64,000 bases of DNA from Ephemerocybe angulata (taxonomy: Eukaryota > Basidiomycota > Agaricomycetes > Agaricales > Psathyrellaceae): assembly GCA_013368325.1 (NCBI GenBank), contig JAACJK010000006.1:434001-498000 (forward strand), given 5' to 3'. The translations under genes and the position numbers were made by a program. Below, piece by piece: positions 1-12,413 of this stretch (position 1 is its first letter; every line of letters starts with the position of its first letter). The notes beneath the pieces were generated by a model. The model saw nothing but the letters and a program-made list of their open reading frames with translations. It was not told the DNA's origin and did not search any database.

Positions 1-8
1 ATACCAAA

Positions 9-1061
<1,053 letters not shown>

Positions 1062-1509
1062 GGTACATACATTCCCGGCTATATAAGAAATTGTATCGGT
1101 GGTTGACTGGAGGCATCCTTCGGTCTGCATCGGTTGTATACTATAGTGCATCGTCCACCTACGGCTGTCTTTGAAAACTGATTGGGTGTAATAGGGACAG
1201 GAAATCTGCGTTGTAAACAGGTAAGCCGGGTATATAGATGGGAAAGGTGCTTTAATCTGCAGAAGTATATATTCGAAATGATGCTTGAGCCTTGAACCAA
1301 AGGCGCCAGTAACCTGAACCTGCCTCGCCGCGTCGCGTCCTTGTCGCGCCCCTCACGTGGGATGATCTGGCCAATCATGAGGCCGCTATGTTCGGCCCGA
1401 AAACCGACGATCGATCGGAATTCGGAAGTGCCACGTTAGGCGCCCAAAAAAATTCTTTTCTTCCATCTTACCTTCCTCTCCGTCCTCAAGCTTCAAGCGC
1501 TACCTTAAC
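1062..1509. other. Intergenic, TPI 3' flank and SET-gene promoter
   Basis: No coding signal. The last ~110 bases before the SET gene contain pyrimidine-rich tracts (around 1450-1490) typical of fungal promoters just upstream of the transcription start. No TATA box is evident. Confidence 0.5.
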
Positions 1510-3204
1510 ATGATCGCCCCACCAAACGCCGATCCAGACACACTGGCACCCACAACGCCCCCGCAGGCCTCGTCGTCTTCCTCTCCTGCCTCGAAAACGT
1601 CGATCGAATCTAGTACGAATACACTAGTGGCCTCAGAATCGGAATCGGACTCATCGCCAGCCTGCCTTTATGCGATCCGACCCACACCCTACGGAGGCCG
1701 GGGTGCATTTGCAAATAGGCGGATACCCAAGGGCACGGTGGTGCTAGACTGCGAAGCTCCGTACGCCAGTGTCGTATGCAGGAAGTTTAAGAAGGAGGTG
1801 TGTGTGTGGTGTTTTTCGTGGTGCTTTGAGAGCGGGGATGGAACAAGGAGGAAGGGGAGCTGGAGTGTACGGCTGAGTGTTAGGGGAGAGGCTGGGAAGG
1901 AGAAGGAGAGAGCGTGGACGCCGTGGTTCTGCTCTGAGGGGTGTCGGGATCGGTGGGCGGGGGCGTATGCGTGGGGTGGGCTTGAGGGTAATAAGGGAGG
2001 GGAAGGTCTTGATGCGCTTGTGGATGTTAATGCCACGTTGGAGAAGACGCTGCTTAATTACCGCGCGGCGAAGGTTAAGGCCAAGTCGAAACCGGCGAAT
2101 ACTCAGAAGACGACGCTCAACCATCCTCTTACGCACCTTGATAGTTGGACGGCTAAGGCTAATATGGCGGACGTGACGGGCGAGAGTGTGGATTGGTGGT
2201 GGACTCTTGCGGAGACGACGACGAGCCCGGGGAATATGAAGAAACCAGGGAAGATTATGGATATTATGGAGGCTTGGAATGAGGTTTCTGGGGACGGGAC
2301 GGAGGATCTTTTGACGGAGTATGAGGCGGATTGTGCGAGGTTCGTGTTGGATGGGCTGGTGCGGCATGCGTTGGAAACGTCGGAGGGTGCTGCTGCTGCT
2401 ACGTCTACGCCGGGGACTGGAGCTGGAAAGGGTAGCGAGGGAGTGGATGTCGACGCAGAGGAGGTGGGGAATAGGAAAACTGCTGGTCGGTGGCCTGATC
2501 TTTTGGAACTACAGGACAATGAGCTGCAGCATGTCAAGAGCAGACCGTACATGCTCAGCTGCTTCATCCGAGTGTACCTCTTCCTCAAATACGTCGTGCT
2601 CACCGCCCGCCCCTCCCGCAGAGGTAACAAGAAGTCTCGGTCTCCTACCCCGGCAGTAGTCGAGGGGGAGAAACAGGCAGATGTACCAGAGGCGGCAGCG
2701 TTTACGAGTCTGTTCGACGCTCTGGACGGGATTTTGGAAAAATCGGAGAGTGTGAGGGCGATTCTGGCGAGGGATCATGGGAATGTGTTTGGGATTTGGG
2801 AGAAGGGGTTGGATGTGCTTGATGGAGGTGAGGAGACGAGGGAGGAGGATGAGGATGGGGAGATGCTTGGGTGGGGCATGTATGTTTTCGGGTCGTATTT
2901 CAACCACGGTGCGTTTCCTTTTCAAACCCAACTCACTTCATCTCGATACTGGATGACTTTCTGATTGGTGGAAAACCTTGTAGATTGCACGCCTACACTT
3001 AAGAAGATGCAACACGGGAGATCGTTACATTTCACGACCACACGAGACATTGAGGAGGGCGAGGAGCTGTGTATCAATTACATTGATGTGTCGAAGGGGA
3101 ATGGGGTGGTGAAGCGGAATGAGGAGGTGAGCAAGGGATGGTTCTTTGTGTGTGGGTGCGCGAGATGTGAGAGGGAGAGAAAGGAGTTGGCGGTGACTGA
3201 GTGA
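1510..3204 (+). CDS. SET domain (SMYD/SET6-type) lysine methyltransferase
   Basis: Predicted S-adenosylmethionine-dependent protein lysine methyltransferase. Exons 1510-2908 and 2984-3204, 539 residues. After a Ser/Thr-rich leader, the N-terminal SET half (GGRGAFANRRIPKGTVV, about residues 60-76) is followed by a cysteine-rich insert (CVWC, then WFCSEGC), the position and shape of a MYND-like zinc finger. The C-terminal SET half spans the single intron: YFNHD|CTPTLKK, then LHFTTTRDIEEGEELCINYID. It ends with a post-SET-like CGCARCERE cluster. The split SET with a cysteine insert is the SMYD/yeast Set6 plan. The 74-nt intron falls inside the codon for the conserved Asp of NHD. Histone versus non-histone substrate cannot be told. 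The long middle region (residues ~150-330) is poorly conserved acidic sequence. Confidence 0.85.
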
Positions 3205-4085
3205 CATCGAGGAGGGTACGAGCTCAGGCGCAAGAACTTGGGAGGTGTTGCAGTGAATGAATGGACCCCGGAGAGAACGTTCTCTCATAGAGGATGATCC
3301 ACGAGACTAGAGCTGCCCGTCAGAGTCGCGAACTTCACTCGAGGAATTGTCGAACGAGGCGGAGCTCCCTCCAGTTTGGACTTCGTTTCGAGAGCCGCAT
3401 CAGGGTACGAAGGGGGACAACGATTGGGATTTTCGACTCCCCGGATTTCGTGAACCAGGCGCGTTCACTTGATTGGACCCGCCAGGGAGGTCCGTACTAG
3501 AAGGCTTAGAATGGATTAGAGGTAGATCATCTTCGCTAGAGACGTCATTTGGACTCAGGAGCACAGGTCGACGGTCGTGCGCGCTTCTTTCACCTGTAGA
3601 GGATCATGAATGTGAATTTGTAGCGGGGTGATATTGTGGTGTCATAGAACAAGAGGGAGATTTGGAACAAAACAATGGCCTCTGCCCTCTTACCTGAACG
3701 TATTTCTTGTTCCCCCTTTCCAGACTTCCTGCGCAATATGCGAGCACCAAAGCCCAGTGGATGCTCATTAGAAGATAGTCTCAAGATAGATATGATGATC
3801 CTCGGCTCGGACAGACCAAAAAGGGCCGGTTTCATCAGCAATTGTTCCTCGAGGCAACAAGGTTGCGCATCATGGCTCTGTCTCTCCCCAACGAGCACTA
3901 AATATCCGACTGGATTCTCTTCCCAATCTTCCGAAGAGGCCACCGTGCCGCAACACCCCGAATCCCAGGGGCTACCTGCAAGCAGTGTCGAGCGCAGTCG
4001 TCCGGCGCCGTGCATGCTGTTAGAGTCATTCCCGACGACCGGTCAACCTCTAGGGGAATAGTGCATCCTCATCTGGATATATACG
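3205..4085. other. Intergenic, no gene seen
   Basis: Open frames at 3294-3500 and 3675-4061 show no recognisable family, no consistent codon bias and no splice-supported extension. The stretch probably holds the SET gene terminator and the promoter of RING gene 1. Confidence 0.5.
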
Positions 4086-7000
4086 ATGTTCGTGCTCCAT
4101 CCATCCAGCCGCTGCGATGTCTGCTTGGAGCCCTTCGACTGGGAGACCGACATGGCGCCGTACGCGATTCCGTGCGGGCATGTGTTCTGTAAAACGTGAG
4201 TCTCCCCCTCGTCCCCCTTGCGCTGGATGGAATACTCAGGTCGTGGAACGAAGCTGCCTAGAGTCTGTGACGCCGCCGAAATGTCCTATGTGCCGCAAGA
4301 ATTTTAGCCTTAACGTCATGAAGAAGCTGCATGTCGATCGCCCCGAGGGGGTGGAGGATCCGAGGGAGAGTGACCTGCTGCACCGGGTCGTTATGGTGTT
4401 CGATGCGGGGGAGGAGCAAAGGCTGGAGCTCATGGCAGAGATTGACACTTGGCTGGCCAACAAACAGCCGGACGCGGTGTGTGCTGAATCTGCTGTGTGT
4501 TGAGCGCTCGACGCGACTGACCGACTGACGCTCCTGCATCCCAGGCGCAACCTCTGCGGAAAGCCCGGGAAGCCGTCGACAAGTACCGCGAGTTCAAGGA
4601 AATGGGGATTGAGGGGAAGCGTGAAGTCAGTCTCTTGAAGAGGGACCTTCGCGAGAAGGAACGCGTGATGGAGGCTGAGAAGGAACGGACGGCTGCGATC
4701 GAAATGAACCTCATCGAGAGGAGTAGGGAGCTCCAATCGTGAGTTGCTGCCGCTTTCATTGCACTCGATTATAGTACTCATTGGCATACTCCCGACAGGC
4801 AGGTGTGTTTGCACGTAAACCTCAGGTGCCTTCTGATCCTTATACCCAACAGGTCGATGCAGCGCAAGGCGAGATCGAACACCTCCGCGCGGAAGTCCAG
4901 CGGCGAACGTCGCTCAAAAACCCTCTCCCACCCCCACCTCAGCCCATCTCTCTGGACCGCTATGCCGGTTTCGGGCCTTCACAAGCCGGGAGCAGCTCTC
5001 AAGCGGGCCAATGGTACAACGACCACGGTCGGTCCATGTACCTGCCCTCTCGTGGACCCATACCGGCGAACGGCACACCATACCATCGCCCACGGCACCT
5101 GGACGACGAACGGGAGAACCAGGGCCACGAGTCGAATGGTGTAAGGAAGGATCGGAAGGGCAAGGGGAGAGACCCCGTTGATGCCGCGAACGAGGTGTAT
5201 CGGGCGGCGTATGGACCACCACCGTTATACCAGGCACCCCAATCCGCCCCTCTCATACACGAGGGCCCTAAGCCTCCGAAGTCTGGAATCATTCCTGGGG
5301 CAAGCCCCAAGTCGAAGTTCGTACCACCAGACCCTGATACCGAGCTCAGAGAGCGAGGATTCGGGCATGCGTATACCGTCGAGGCGCCGGAAGTCCCAGC
5401 TGAGCTGCACAACAGGGCGTTCGACCCAGCAAGGGATGCTGCAGATCCATATTCTGTGTTGGCGTCGGCTATTCCTGAGTATGTGAATGGGTTCAACCAG
5501 GGTTACGCGAATGGGCTGGAGGTCGTGCAGCGCGCCATCCCTTCGAGCAGCAGAACACGGGAGAGCGAGGCGGAAGGTGCCAACTCTGAGTCTGATCGGG
5601 AGCGGCAAGAAAGGAGGGCGAAGCGCCGTCGGGAGAGGGAAGAAAAGAAGGAGAGGCATCGGCAACGCGAGTTGGAGAGGGAGAGACGGGAACATCGCGC
5701 TCGGAGGGATGGGGAGCAAGCACCGAACCCTCACCGCAATCGCCCCGAATCAGGAGAATACCCCAGCAGCTCGTCAAGGCCTCACCGGGCCTCTGATGAC
5801 CCCCAAGGGGGCCAGTCTCGGGCACATCGTAAACGGGAACACCAGACAGAACATAGCAACCCCGAGACAACTTCACATGCACCCCCACTTTCTACTCGCC
5901 GCCCATCCTTCTCTCGTCCCCAAACAGGCCCGCCTCCGGCACCAATGCCAGCCCTCCTCCCAACCCCTGCTCCCTCCGAAATTGCCCAACCCACCCCACG
6001 AATGGCTCCCCGTGTCGTTCAAGAGACCCTCGACGCCCTTGACCAGTCTGCCTCTGAGGCAGTGATGCTCACACCTGCATCGCGACGCAGCATGGAGACC
6101 AACGGCACCGTTGAGTCGTGGGGCACTGTTTCTTCGCGTCCTCGGTCCCCAAGTAGCATGATATCTCTCAACCTGGCCAATTTCGACGCACCTGTCATAC
6201 CCCTGAACGCAGCGGCGTATGAGAGTCCTGTGAGGCACCCAACCTTCCCAGAAATGGCACAGCAAGGGGAGGAGGAGGAGGATGAAGATGATAGTACAGA
6301 GGTCGACACAGAGACAGAACAGCTCGCTCCTGCGCCTGCCAGCAATACCAGACAGCGCCGGCATCCTGATCCCCCGCCCTTGACTCATAGCCACACCCAG
6401 AGCCCTCGCTCAGCACAGCCGAGAAGGCGTCCTCAGGAACGAAGCCACACCGCTGCCGGGTATCCGACTGAGCAGCAGTGGGAATCCCAGCATCCGCTAT
6501 CTGCTCCCATCCAGCCTCCCCCAGGTCATGGCACTCGACACACACAGGCGCTTACAATCGGAGAGGGACCCTATCATAACCCTACTCTGGCATACCAGCC
6601 CCCACCCAGCGCCATACGCTCAGCCAGTGCTGCAGTGCCCGAGTCGGGCGCGAGGCAGTCGTCGCGGAACCATCGGTCGCGGCGGGATAGCCAGCAACAT
6701 CGGTCGCGCCACTCTGGGTCTCAAGTTCCACAGCAGCCTAGCGAATCTACCAACCATGCATCAAACACCAGACGGCGCCGTGTATCCTTCACTGCCGCAC
6801 CCCCCGCAAATATTAACGCGTCCCTCTCTTCCTTGTCCCTGCACGCTCCCCAAGCTGGTTCTTCAGGCGGACACCCCCCCGGACAGGCCCGCAGCGACCC
6901 TTCATCCATGGATTCCCTGAATGAGGCTGGCTACAGTACCGATGTCCCGTACTCAGGGAACGCGTTGGGGCTGGCGATATCCGCGTTGGACCGCGATTAT

Positions 7001-7135
7001 GCCATTGCTGGGGGAAACCGTACTGGATCGAGGGCAGGTGTTGTGCCGCTCTCCCAGCCCAGACCTGTGGTGCCGAAGACCCAGTTTTTGAGGTCGTTCA
7101 GCCACGATACCTATGGGCCTCCGCCTGGACAGTGA
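4086..7135 (+). CDS. RING-finger coiled-coil protein, paralogue 1 (contains 4-nt microexon)
   Basis: Probable RING-type E3 ubiquitin ligase or RING scaffold. Exons 4086-4195, 4254-4476, 4545-4738, 4799-4802 (4 nt) and 4853-7135 give 937 residues. The RING is C-D-V-C, then CGHVFC-K-T-C, then CPMC, within residues 10-50, split by a phase-2 intron just before the cysteine after CKT. A charged helical region follows (residues ~60-200, for example KREVSLLKRDLREKERV and QGEIEHLRAEVQRR), then a ~700-residue disordered tail rich in Ser, Pro, Arg and Gln with an RRAKRRREREEKKERHRQ-like basic stretch. The microexon is required: without it the helical region runs out of frame. Introns 1, 2 and 3 match RING paralogue 2 in position and phase (12414-14730); introns 2 and 3 also match RING paralogue 3 (46239-47875). 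Substrate and cellular site are unknown. Confidence 0.85.
4799..4802 (+). other. 4-nt microexon GCAG of RING gene 1
   Basis: The upstream exon ends in phase 2 (..CAA TC) before GTGAGT; the downstream exon must begin in phase 0 (GTC GAT GCA). Only inclusion of GCAG (TC-G, CAG) keeps the frame, giving ..LQSQVDAAQ.. in an uninterrupted helix. Flanking introns are 60 nt (4739-4798) and 50 nt (4803-4852, with a CTGAT branch site). Confidence 0.75.
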
Positions 7136-8720
7136 GCCGTGCCTGCGCTGGTGCTGCGATTTATACCCCTTCCTATGAACGGATTGGATGGCTTGGGGGT
7201 GCCTTCGATTGGATCCATCATCGTTTATCATCTCCTTCTCTTTTGTCTTTACTCTGCGATATCCCATCATGTGACGATTTCACGGCCCTTTCTTTCTTTC
7301 TTTCTTTCTTACTTTTTCTGCTTCTCGTTCCTATCTGCCTCTATCTATCTACCATTTCTGTCTTTATCATTTTCTCCTTTACGAACATGGAACGATCCGC
7401 ATCTCACGTCTCTTACGCTGTTCAGTATCTGTTGCTATCTCACCTAGATTTATCTAGAGCCACCTATTGTTGTTGTACAGTTCTGTATTATATGCTCTCT
7501 CTCCAATCAGAATCACTCTACATCCCGTTCATGGTTCCACTGCTATCCTCTCTCACCAGAGGGTGCGAGGAGAGTGTCGATCCCATGAGATGAACTGGCC
7601 TGATGCGGCCAGCCGCATAGAAAAGCCTAGGCTTGGTTCACAGCTCGGCATCCAGTCGCCACCCTTCCCTCCATCACCAATTCACGCAGATCGAAGCAAT
7701 CGACTAGGAAGAAGAAGGGTGGTATCTAGGTGGTACCGTCAGTCCATCCTGGACCCACAAGTGACCACTACCACGCGGCGCCACATTCGAAGAAATACTG
7801 ACAGCTCTCCACAAAGTTTCGGGGTGCGTCTATCGGGAGACCGACGCTCCCTCTAAAATAAAACGCTCTTTGTCCGGCCGTCCTGCTTGCTGATTATGAT
7901 CAAGTGGTCAGGCTGTGTGCGATACGTGTCTGTACTGGGGAGTGCTCATTCCGAGTTTTCCTTGCATGTGGTCGGTTGCTTATCGATGGGTGCACGGATA
8001 CGATGCGGGAGCACCGGAGAGCGTATTTAGATGATTGCCTTCTTTCTTCTTTGTCTATTACGCAGCGAGCTGCTGGTTGTTATCTCTCGACGGACTTGGA
8101 GGTCGAGTTCCTGGCTGTAACGAACCCCGAACATGAAGCGGCTGCAAAGATTAGTGATCGGACTCGTGTTCAGACTTGGCTCGCTGTATACCCAAAAGAG
8201 ACGGAGGCTCCAAGAAATTTGGGAGTGTACGCTAGATAGGATAGTAAAATTTGCGCGCCGTATGGTATTTCATATCTGCACAACTGTATGTTGGATTTCC
8301 TTAAGCATTGATCATCTCTCAAGCGGAAATGACTTGCTCCAACCTCGCTGCCGCCATCCAACTTAACGCGTTCTGCGACACGGAGGCCGAAACCCAAAAC
8401 CGCGATCATTGGCAAACCGCGACCGCGGTTCAAACCGCGTTCAACTTTGAACTCCCCTATTGTCGTATCTACGCTTTCAACCCTCCTCGTTGTTCACTTC
8501 TCACCGTATAAATGTTCATGGAAGTTGGATATACTAATCATCTGACGATGTAAAAGTCGTATGTTTCGGCTCTTCGAAGTTCTTCTCAATACAGATAGAG
8601 CAAGGTTCACATCCTATCTATCCTTAGTCTCGGAATCAAACGTTCGATGATTGGTGGTCGAAAGTGTATCAGATAGGCTGTGTCCGCCAGAGACCAGTAT
8701 CTCTGAACGGCTGAGTCTTT
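7136..8720. other. Intergenic, RING gene 1 3' flank, no gene seen
   Basis: Begins with a pyrimidine-rich stretch including a run of TTTC repeats near 7288-7310, probably 3' UTR. Around 8398-8450 there are several closely spaced ACCGCG motifs of unknown meaning. No coding potential recognised. Confidence 0.5.
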
Positions 8721-9199
8721 TTATGTCATTGGCTCCTCGTTTCGTATTTGCCAGATAAATTCATTGGCTCCGTGGCCGTGTTTTCTGGGGCCAGTTAAGA
8801 TGCCATGAGTACAGCTGGGTCGCATTTTCTCCACAGCTGGGATAGCGAGGACGTCCAGCCAGAAGCGTTCAAACACGGTAAGTTTTGTGATAGTACTGGG
8901 ATTGGATTCGTCTTGACATGTTAGAGCCGGGTCCACTTGTGCGGGTGCTGGAAAAGAGGGAATGGGTTCGAGATACTCAATCGGTGAGTGGTCAGTGCTA
9001 GGTCCTGGTGAGCAGTCCTGCATTTTTTAGAGTTCAGGACACGGCGGTAAAGGTGCGAACTACCCGAAGATACCTCGAGAGAACGGCGGCAGGTTCGGCA
9101 CTCGTTTGAAGTAACAAGTGGATCGAATCTACTTGCCTGCAGGGAGGTCGTGGATGATCTTCGCCTGGAGCTACTAATAGTGGGAGTCGGCTTTCTCAT
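8721..9199 (-). CDS. Small hypothetical protein, two exons
   Basis: Exons 9199-9074 and 9017-8721 (minus strand) join in phase 0 through a 56-nt GT..AG intron to 140 residues. The N-terminal part is basic and Ser/Arg-rich and contains a CRTC motif; the C-terminal part has a probable helical segment (VFERFWLDVLAIPAVEKM). I recognise no family. Support is the open frame across both exons, a good intron, and a divergent arrangement with the VAMP7 gene 230 bp away. It could be a chance frame. Confidence 0.4.
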
Positions 9200-9429
9200 A
9201 TTCTCCGGATCCTCAGTGAGCTCTTCTCCCGAGCCTTTCGATTCTTCTCCAACTGCTAGTTTGCCGCCAGCATCCCGGAGTTAGGGCGCTACTCTTGCCG
9301 GCGGCAATATGACGGCGTGGGAAAGCGGCCAACCATGCGTCATCGGGCATGCTGAGGCTGTTGGTCCATTGCCTTGTCGACAAACCCCCTCTTTCTACCT
9401 CCCCTTGCCCAGAAGTTGTATATCTAGTC

Positions 9430-10440
9430 ATGTCTTTAGTGCGTATACTAGTTCCATGTACACGATATGGCCTGACGGGTCTGGGCTCAGATCCATGCAC
9501 TCGTGGCGAAAGGATCGACAATTCTCGCCGAGCACAAGGCTGGCAAGCGCGACTTCTCGCAAGGTCAGTCCACACACACTCATTATCCGAAGCTTGAGCC
9601 AAATGAAATACCTTCATATAGCTACGCAGACGATATTGTCGAAGATTCCTCCGAACAATAGGCACGCAGCTCTCTGTCAGATGAAGGGGTTCAAGTCCTA
9701 ACGGACGTCACAGCAAGTTGACCTACGTTTGGGAGCAATACCTCTTCCATTACATCTCAGAAGGCGGATATACCTACCTCGTGATGGCAGACGACGCCGC
9801 TGGACGGTACGTGATCGACTTCAGTTCCAGAAATACCTCGGACTCATGGACTCTCCGCAGGAGGATGCCATTCGCCTTCCTCGGCGAACTACAACGAAAG
9901 GTGAGCGTAAATCCCTCTGCTCCAGATAAGAGCTATTTCTAACACATACGGAAACAATGACAGTTCACCTCTGCCCCGTCATCTTCGAACTTCTCAGATG
10001 AAACCCCAGCGTATGGTCTCCAAGGAAGTTTTGGACCTGTGATAGCCTCGCTGATGCACACCTTCAATACCGCTCCACCGACTGACGAGCTGACGCGGGC
10101 GCAGAACGAGCTCAACCAGGTAAAGGACATTATGGTGCAGAATGTAGAGCAGATCCTAAGTAGAGGGGAGAGGATTGAGTTGCTCGTTGATAAGACGGAC
10201 GTTATGGCAGGTCAGGCGACGGCCTTTAGGCGTGGTGCTCGGTCTGTCAGACGTGAAATGTGGTGGAAGAATACCAGAATTCTCATCCTCTCCTTCTTTG
10301 TTGCTCTCGTAAGTGAGATTCGCTGTCTAGAGATGACATTGACTGATTGATTCTTTCGTCTGTATTTGCAGTTCTTACTCTGGCTCTTGGTGGCTCAATT
10401 CTGCGGTGCTGGCCTTAATCACTGCAGCGTTCGATCGTGA
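9430..10440 (+). CDS. VAMP7: VAMP7-type longin R-SNARE
   Basis: Vesicle-membrane R-SNARE for fusion at the vacuole/late endosome or plasma membrane. Seven exons: 9430-9438, 9491-9563, 9622-9661, 9714-9806, 9861-9900, 9964-10308 and 10372-10440, giving 222 residues, the usual VAMP7 length. Order: longin domain (MSLIHALVA at the start, SQATQTILSKIP, LTYVWEQYLFHYI), R-SNARE motif at ~125-185 (LTRAQNELNQVKDIMVQNVEQ, then the zero-layer arginine in ILSRGERIELL), and a C-terminal transmembrane segment (ILILSFFVALFLLWLLVAQF). The first coding exon is only 9 nt (MSL). The third intron has a GC donor. The gene diverges from the small gene at 8721-9199. Confidence 0.93.
9662..9713 (+). other. GC-AG intron in the VAMP7 gene
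   Basis: Exon ..CCG AAC AAT AG | GCACGC ... CCTAAC ... CACAG | C AAG TTG ACC. No GT donor nearby keeps the frame. A GC donor gives PPNNSKLTYVWEQY, the expected longin sequence, with a perfect CTAAC branch site and a typical 52-nt length. Confidence 0.8.
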
Positions 10441-10539
10441 CCCAGATCTGTCTCCAGGCTGGGCAATTTATCAGTGCGGTTTCCTTGACTATTTTGTCTC
10501 ACATCGTTAACTCGCAATATCTGTAATCACATTCATTTC

Positions 10540-10935
10540 TCACATACACGGCAAATTCATCTCTGCATTTGCCTCTTTTCCCTGAGACTTCACACCTCCA
10601 ATCGCATTCCAGAGCTTAACTTTCCCTACTCACCTTGCGACGCCGTTCAGCGCACCTCCAGCCACCGTGAAGCAGTGTTTCCATCTCCGCTAGCCTCGAG
10701 TTGAGTATGTGACGGAGATCCGATTGCGTCTTATCTATCGCACTGCGCGTCTGTGCTTCGACGGGGAGCAAGGTGAGAGACCGTGCAAAGCAATCAACCG
10801 TGTGTTCTGTCCAGCTGATAAATGTATTGCTATACAGCAAGTAAAGAGTCCTTACCCCGCATTGCTTTGCTCGGGTCGCTGGGGTGATGAAGTCATCGGT
10901 GTTGCGATACCGCTCCGTCGTTTTGCTTTGGACAT
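10540..10935 (-). CDS. Small hypothetical helical protein, three exons
   Basis: Exons 10935-10856, 10814-10634 and 10581-10540 (minus strand) join in frame to 100 residues through introns of 41 and 52 nt. A Ser/Pro/Arg-rich start is followed by an amphipathic, probably coiled segment (SAIDKTQSDLRHILNSRLAEMETLL) and a basic RRRKGKE end. No family recognised; the size and helix resemble small complex subunits such as kinetochore or tethering factors, but that is only a shape argument. It lies tail to tail with the VAMP7 gene, 99 bp apart. An alternative is that only the central exon is real. Confidence 0.45.
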
Positions 10936-12413
10936 ATCCAACCATGTTCGCGTGTGTGCCACCGGGAGCTCACATATGCTGGGAATCAACGCTGCCGAAA
11001 GTACCGAGCGGAGCCTTTATCAGGTCGCCGTTCCCTCAGCCTCAGGTTGCACTTGCGCCCACTGTCAGCGCTGGACCGTCGAAGGCTCGGGGAGAGTGTC
11101 GGCGTCGGACTTCAACCGCACAAGAAATAAAGATGGATTGCTCAGCTATGCATTCCGGATCTAAATGTACGTCGAATTCCGATGCTTCAGGAGGAACAGT
11201 ACTTAATCCAGGTGGCCCCCAATACATTGGAGGTGCAATCTAATCTCAGAACTTCTTGGGTTGTTGAGAGACCGGACGGGATGGCACGTACCCTAGAGAT
11301 TACAGCACGATTGCAGAAAATCCCACTGTATGTCTTCTCCCTTTCGCTTAGTTATCTATAGCGCGATGAACTCCGTCGACTCGAAAAGCCCACACTACAT
11401 TAATCTCGTTATCAGGCCCAGGGTCTCCGAACTGCGACAAGGGTCCTCCACGTACACCATCATTATCTATATCGCGTCAAGCCTGAGAGGCTAGATGGTG
11501 GTGGTTGTGCCTCCGTCTTGACAATTGGCGGCGACAACAAAATCCGCCATGGAAGTCACTGAACAGCATGACCCCCATGCCCCATGACCATGATCTCCAC
11601 TGACGGCCGCATCAAAACGTCTATTACCCCGCATTTTTAGAGTAGGACCGACTCGAAACAGTGGGTTCTGATAGCTCGGTGACCTGTCAACGCGGGGAGA
11701 CCTGAGCTCGTCTGCAGCACAACCACTGATAGATAGATGGAGACAGGTTGCATTCTATTGCCTACAGTGCCTTGGGGCGGTCTCTGGAGAGACCGGCGGA
11801 AAGAGATGCGTCACGAGTGGAGAATCGTTGTACCTCTGTCGCAGACAATGCAGTTTGGAGGTACGATGATGCTAGCAATGATACTATCGATGATGCAGTT
11901 GCGCACTCGAGCTCGGGAGGGGGATCCACTGCGGGATGAGAGGGAGATGGTTGTCCAACCAGGACGATACTGCTATGATGATTCTGAAATGCTAATGATA
12001 TAAGAATACATGAAAGGATGCGATGCTAGGACATAGAACTGCGACACATGATTATACAACGGTCCAAAGTGACTCCGTCGATGAGGCCTATCGAGAATCA
12101 AACCTAATAAACATAAGTGAAAGCGACGATGACGAGGAAAGGACAGGAATGATAGGACGTGACGGATAGGCAGAGACCAAAGCGCATGGTGAAAGGCGAA
12201 CTGAAGGGCGCTTTGGATGTGACAACAGAGTAGGCCAGGGGTTATAGGAGTCTAAGGCGCAGAGGAAAGAATGAGAAAGGCGGAAAAGAAAGACGAGAAA
12301 TGAGCGGGGATACTGGTTAAGTGTTACGTATAAAAGCTGGCTGGACGAGAGTTTGATCGGCGAGGAAAAAAGAAAGGAAGAAGTGAGAGAGGAAATTCGT
12401 CAAAGTTCGTGCA
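10936..12413. other. Intergenic, no gene seen
   Basis: Open frames here (for example 11042-11227 minus, 11737-12003 plus) have no recognisable domain or supported splice structure. The segment from ~12000 is purine-rich on the plus strand and probably is the 3' UTR of RING gene 2. Confidence 0.5.

Noticed and set aside
1689..2931. Several long minus-strand frames opposite the SET gene
   Set aside because: No domain, Arg/Pro/Leu-rich composition, and the plus strand has SET motifs and a conserved intron.
4781..4852. Extending the last exon of RING gene 1 upstream to a non-ATG start at 4781
   Set aside because: The upstream part is intron sequence; the RING exons join to this frame through the microexon instead.
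8398..8450. Cluster of ACCGCG motifs
   Set aside because: Too short and irregular to call a repeat or binding-site array without more evidence.
10411..10581. Alternative last exon of the small minus-strand gene reaching into the VAMP7 stop region
   Set aside because: The 52-nt intron ending at 10582 gives a typical intron and a stop without overlapping VAMP7, so it is preferred.
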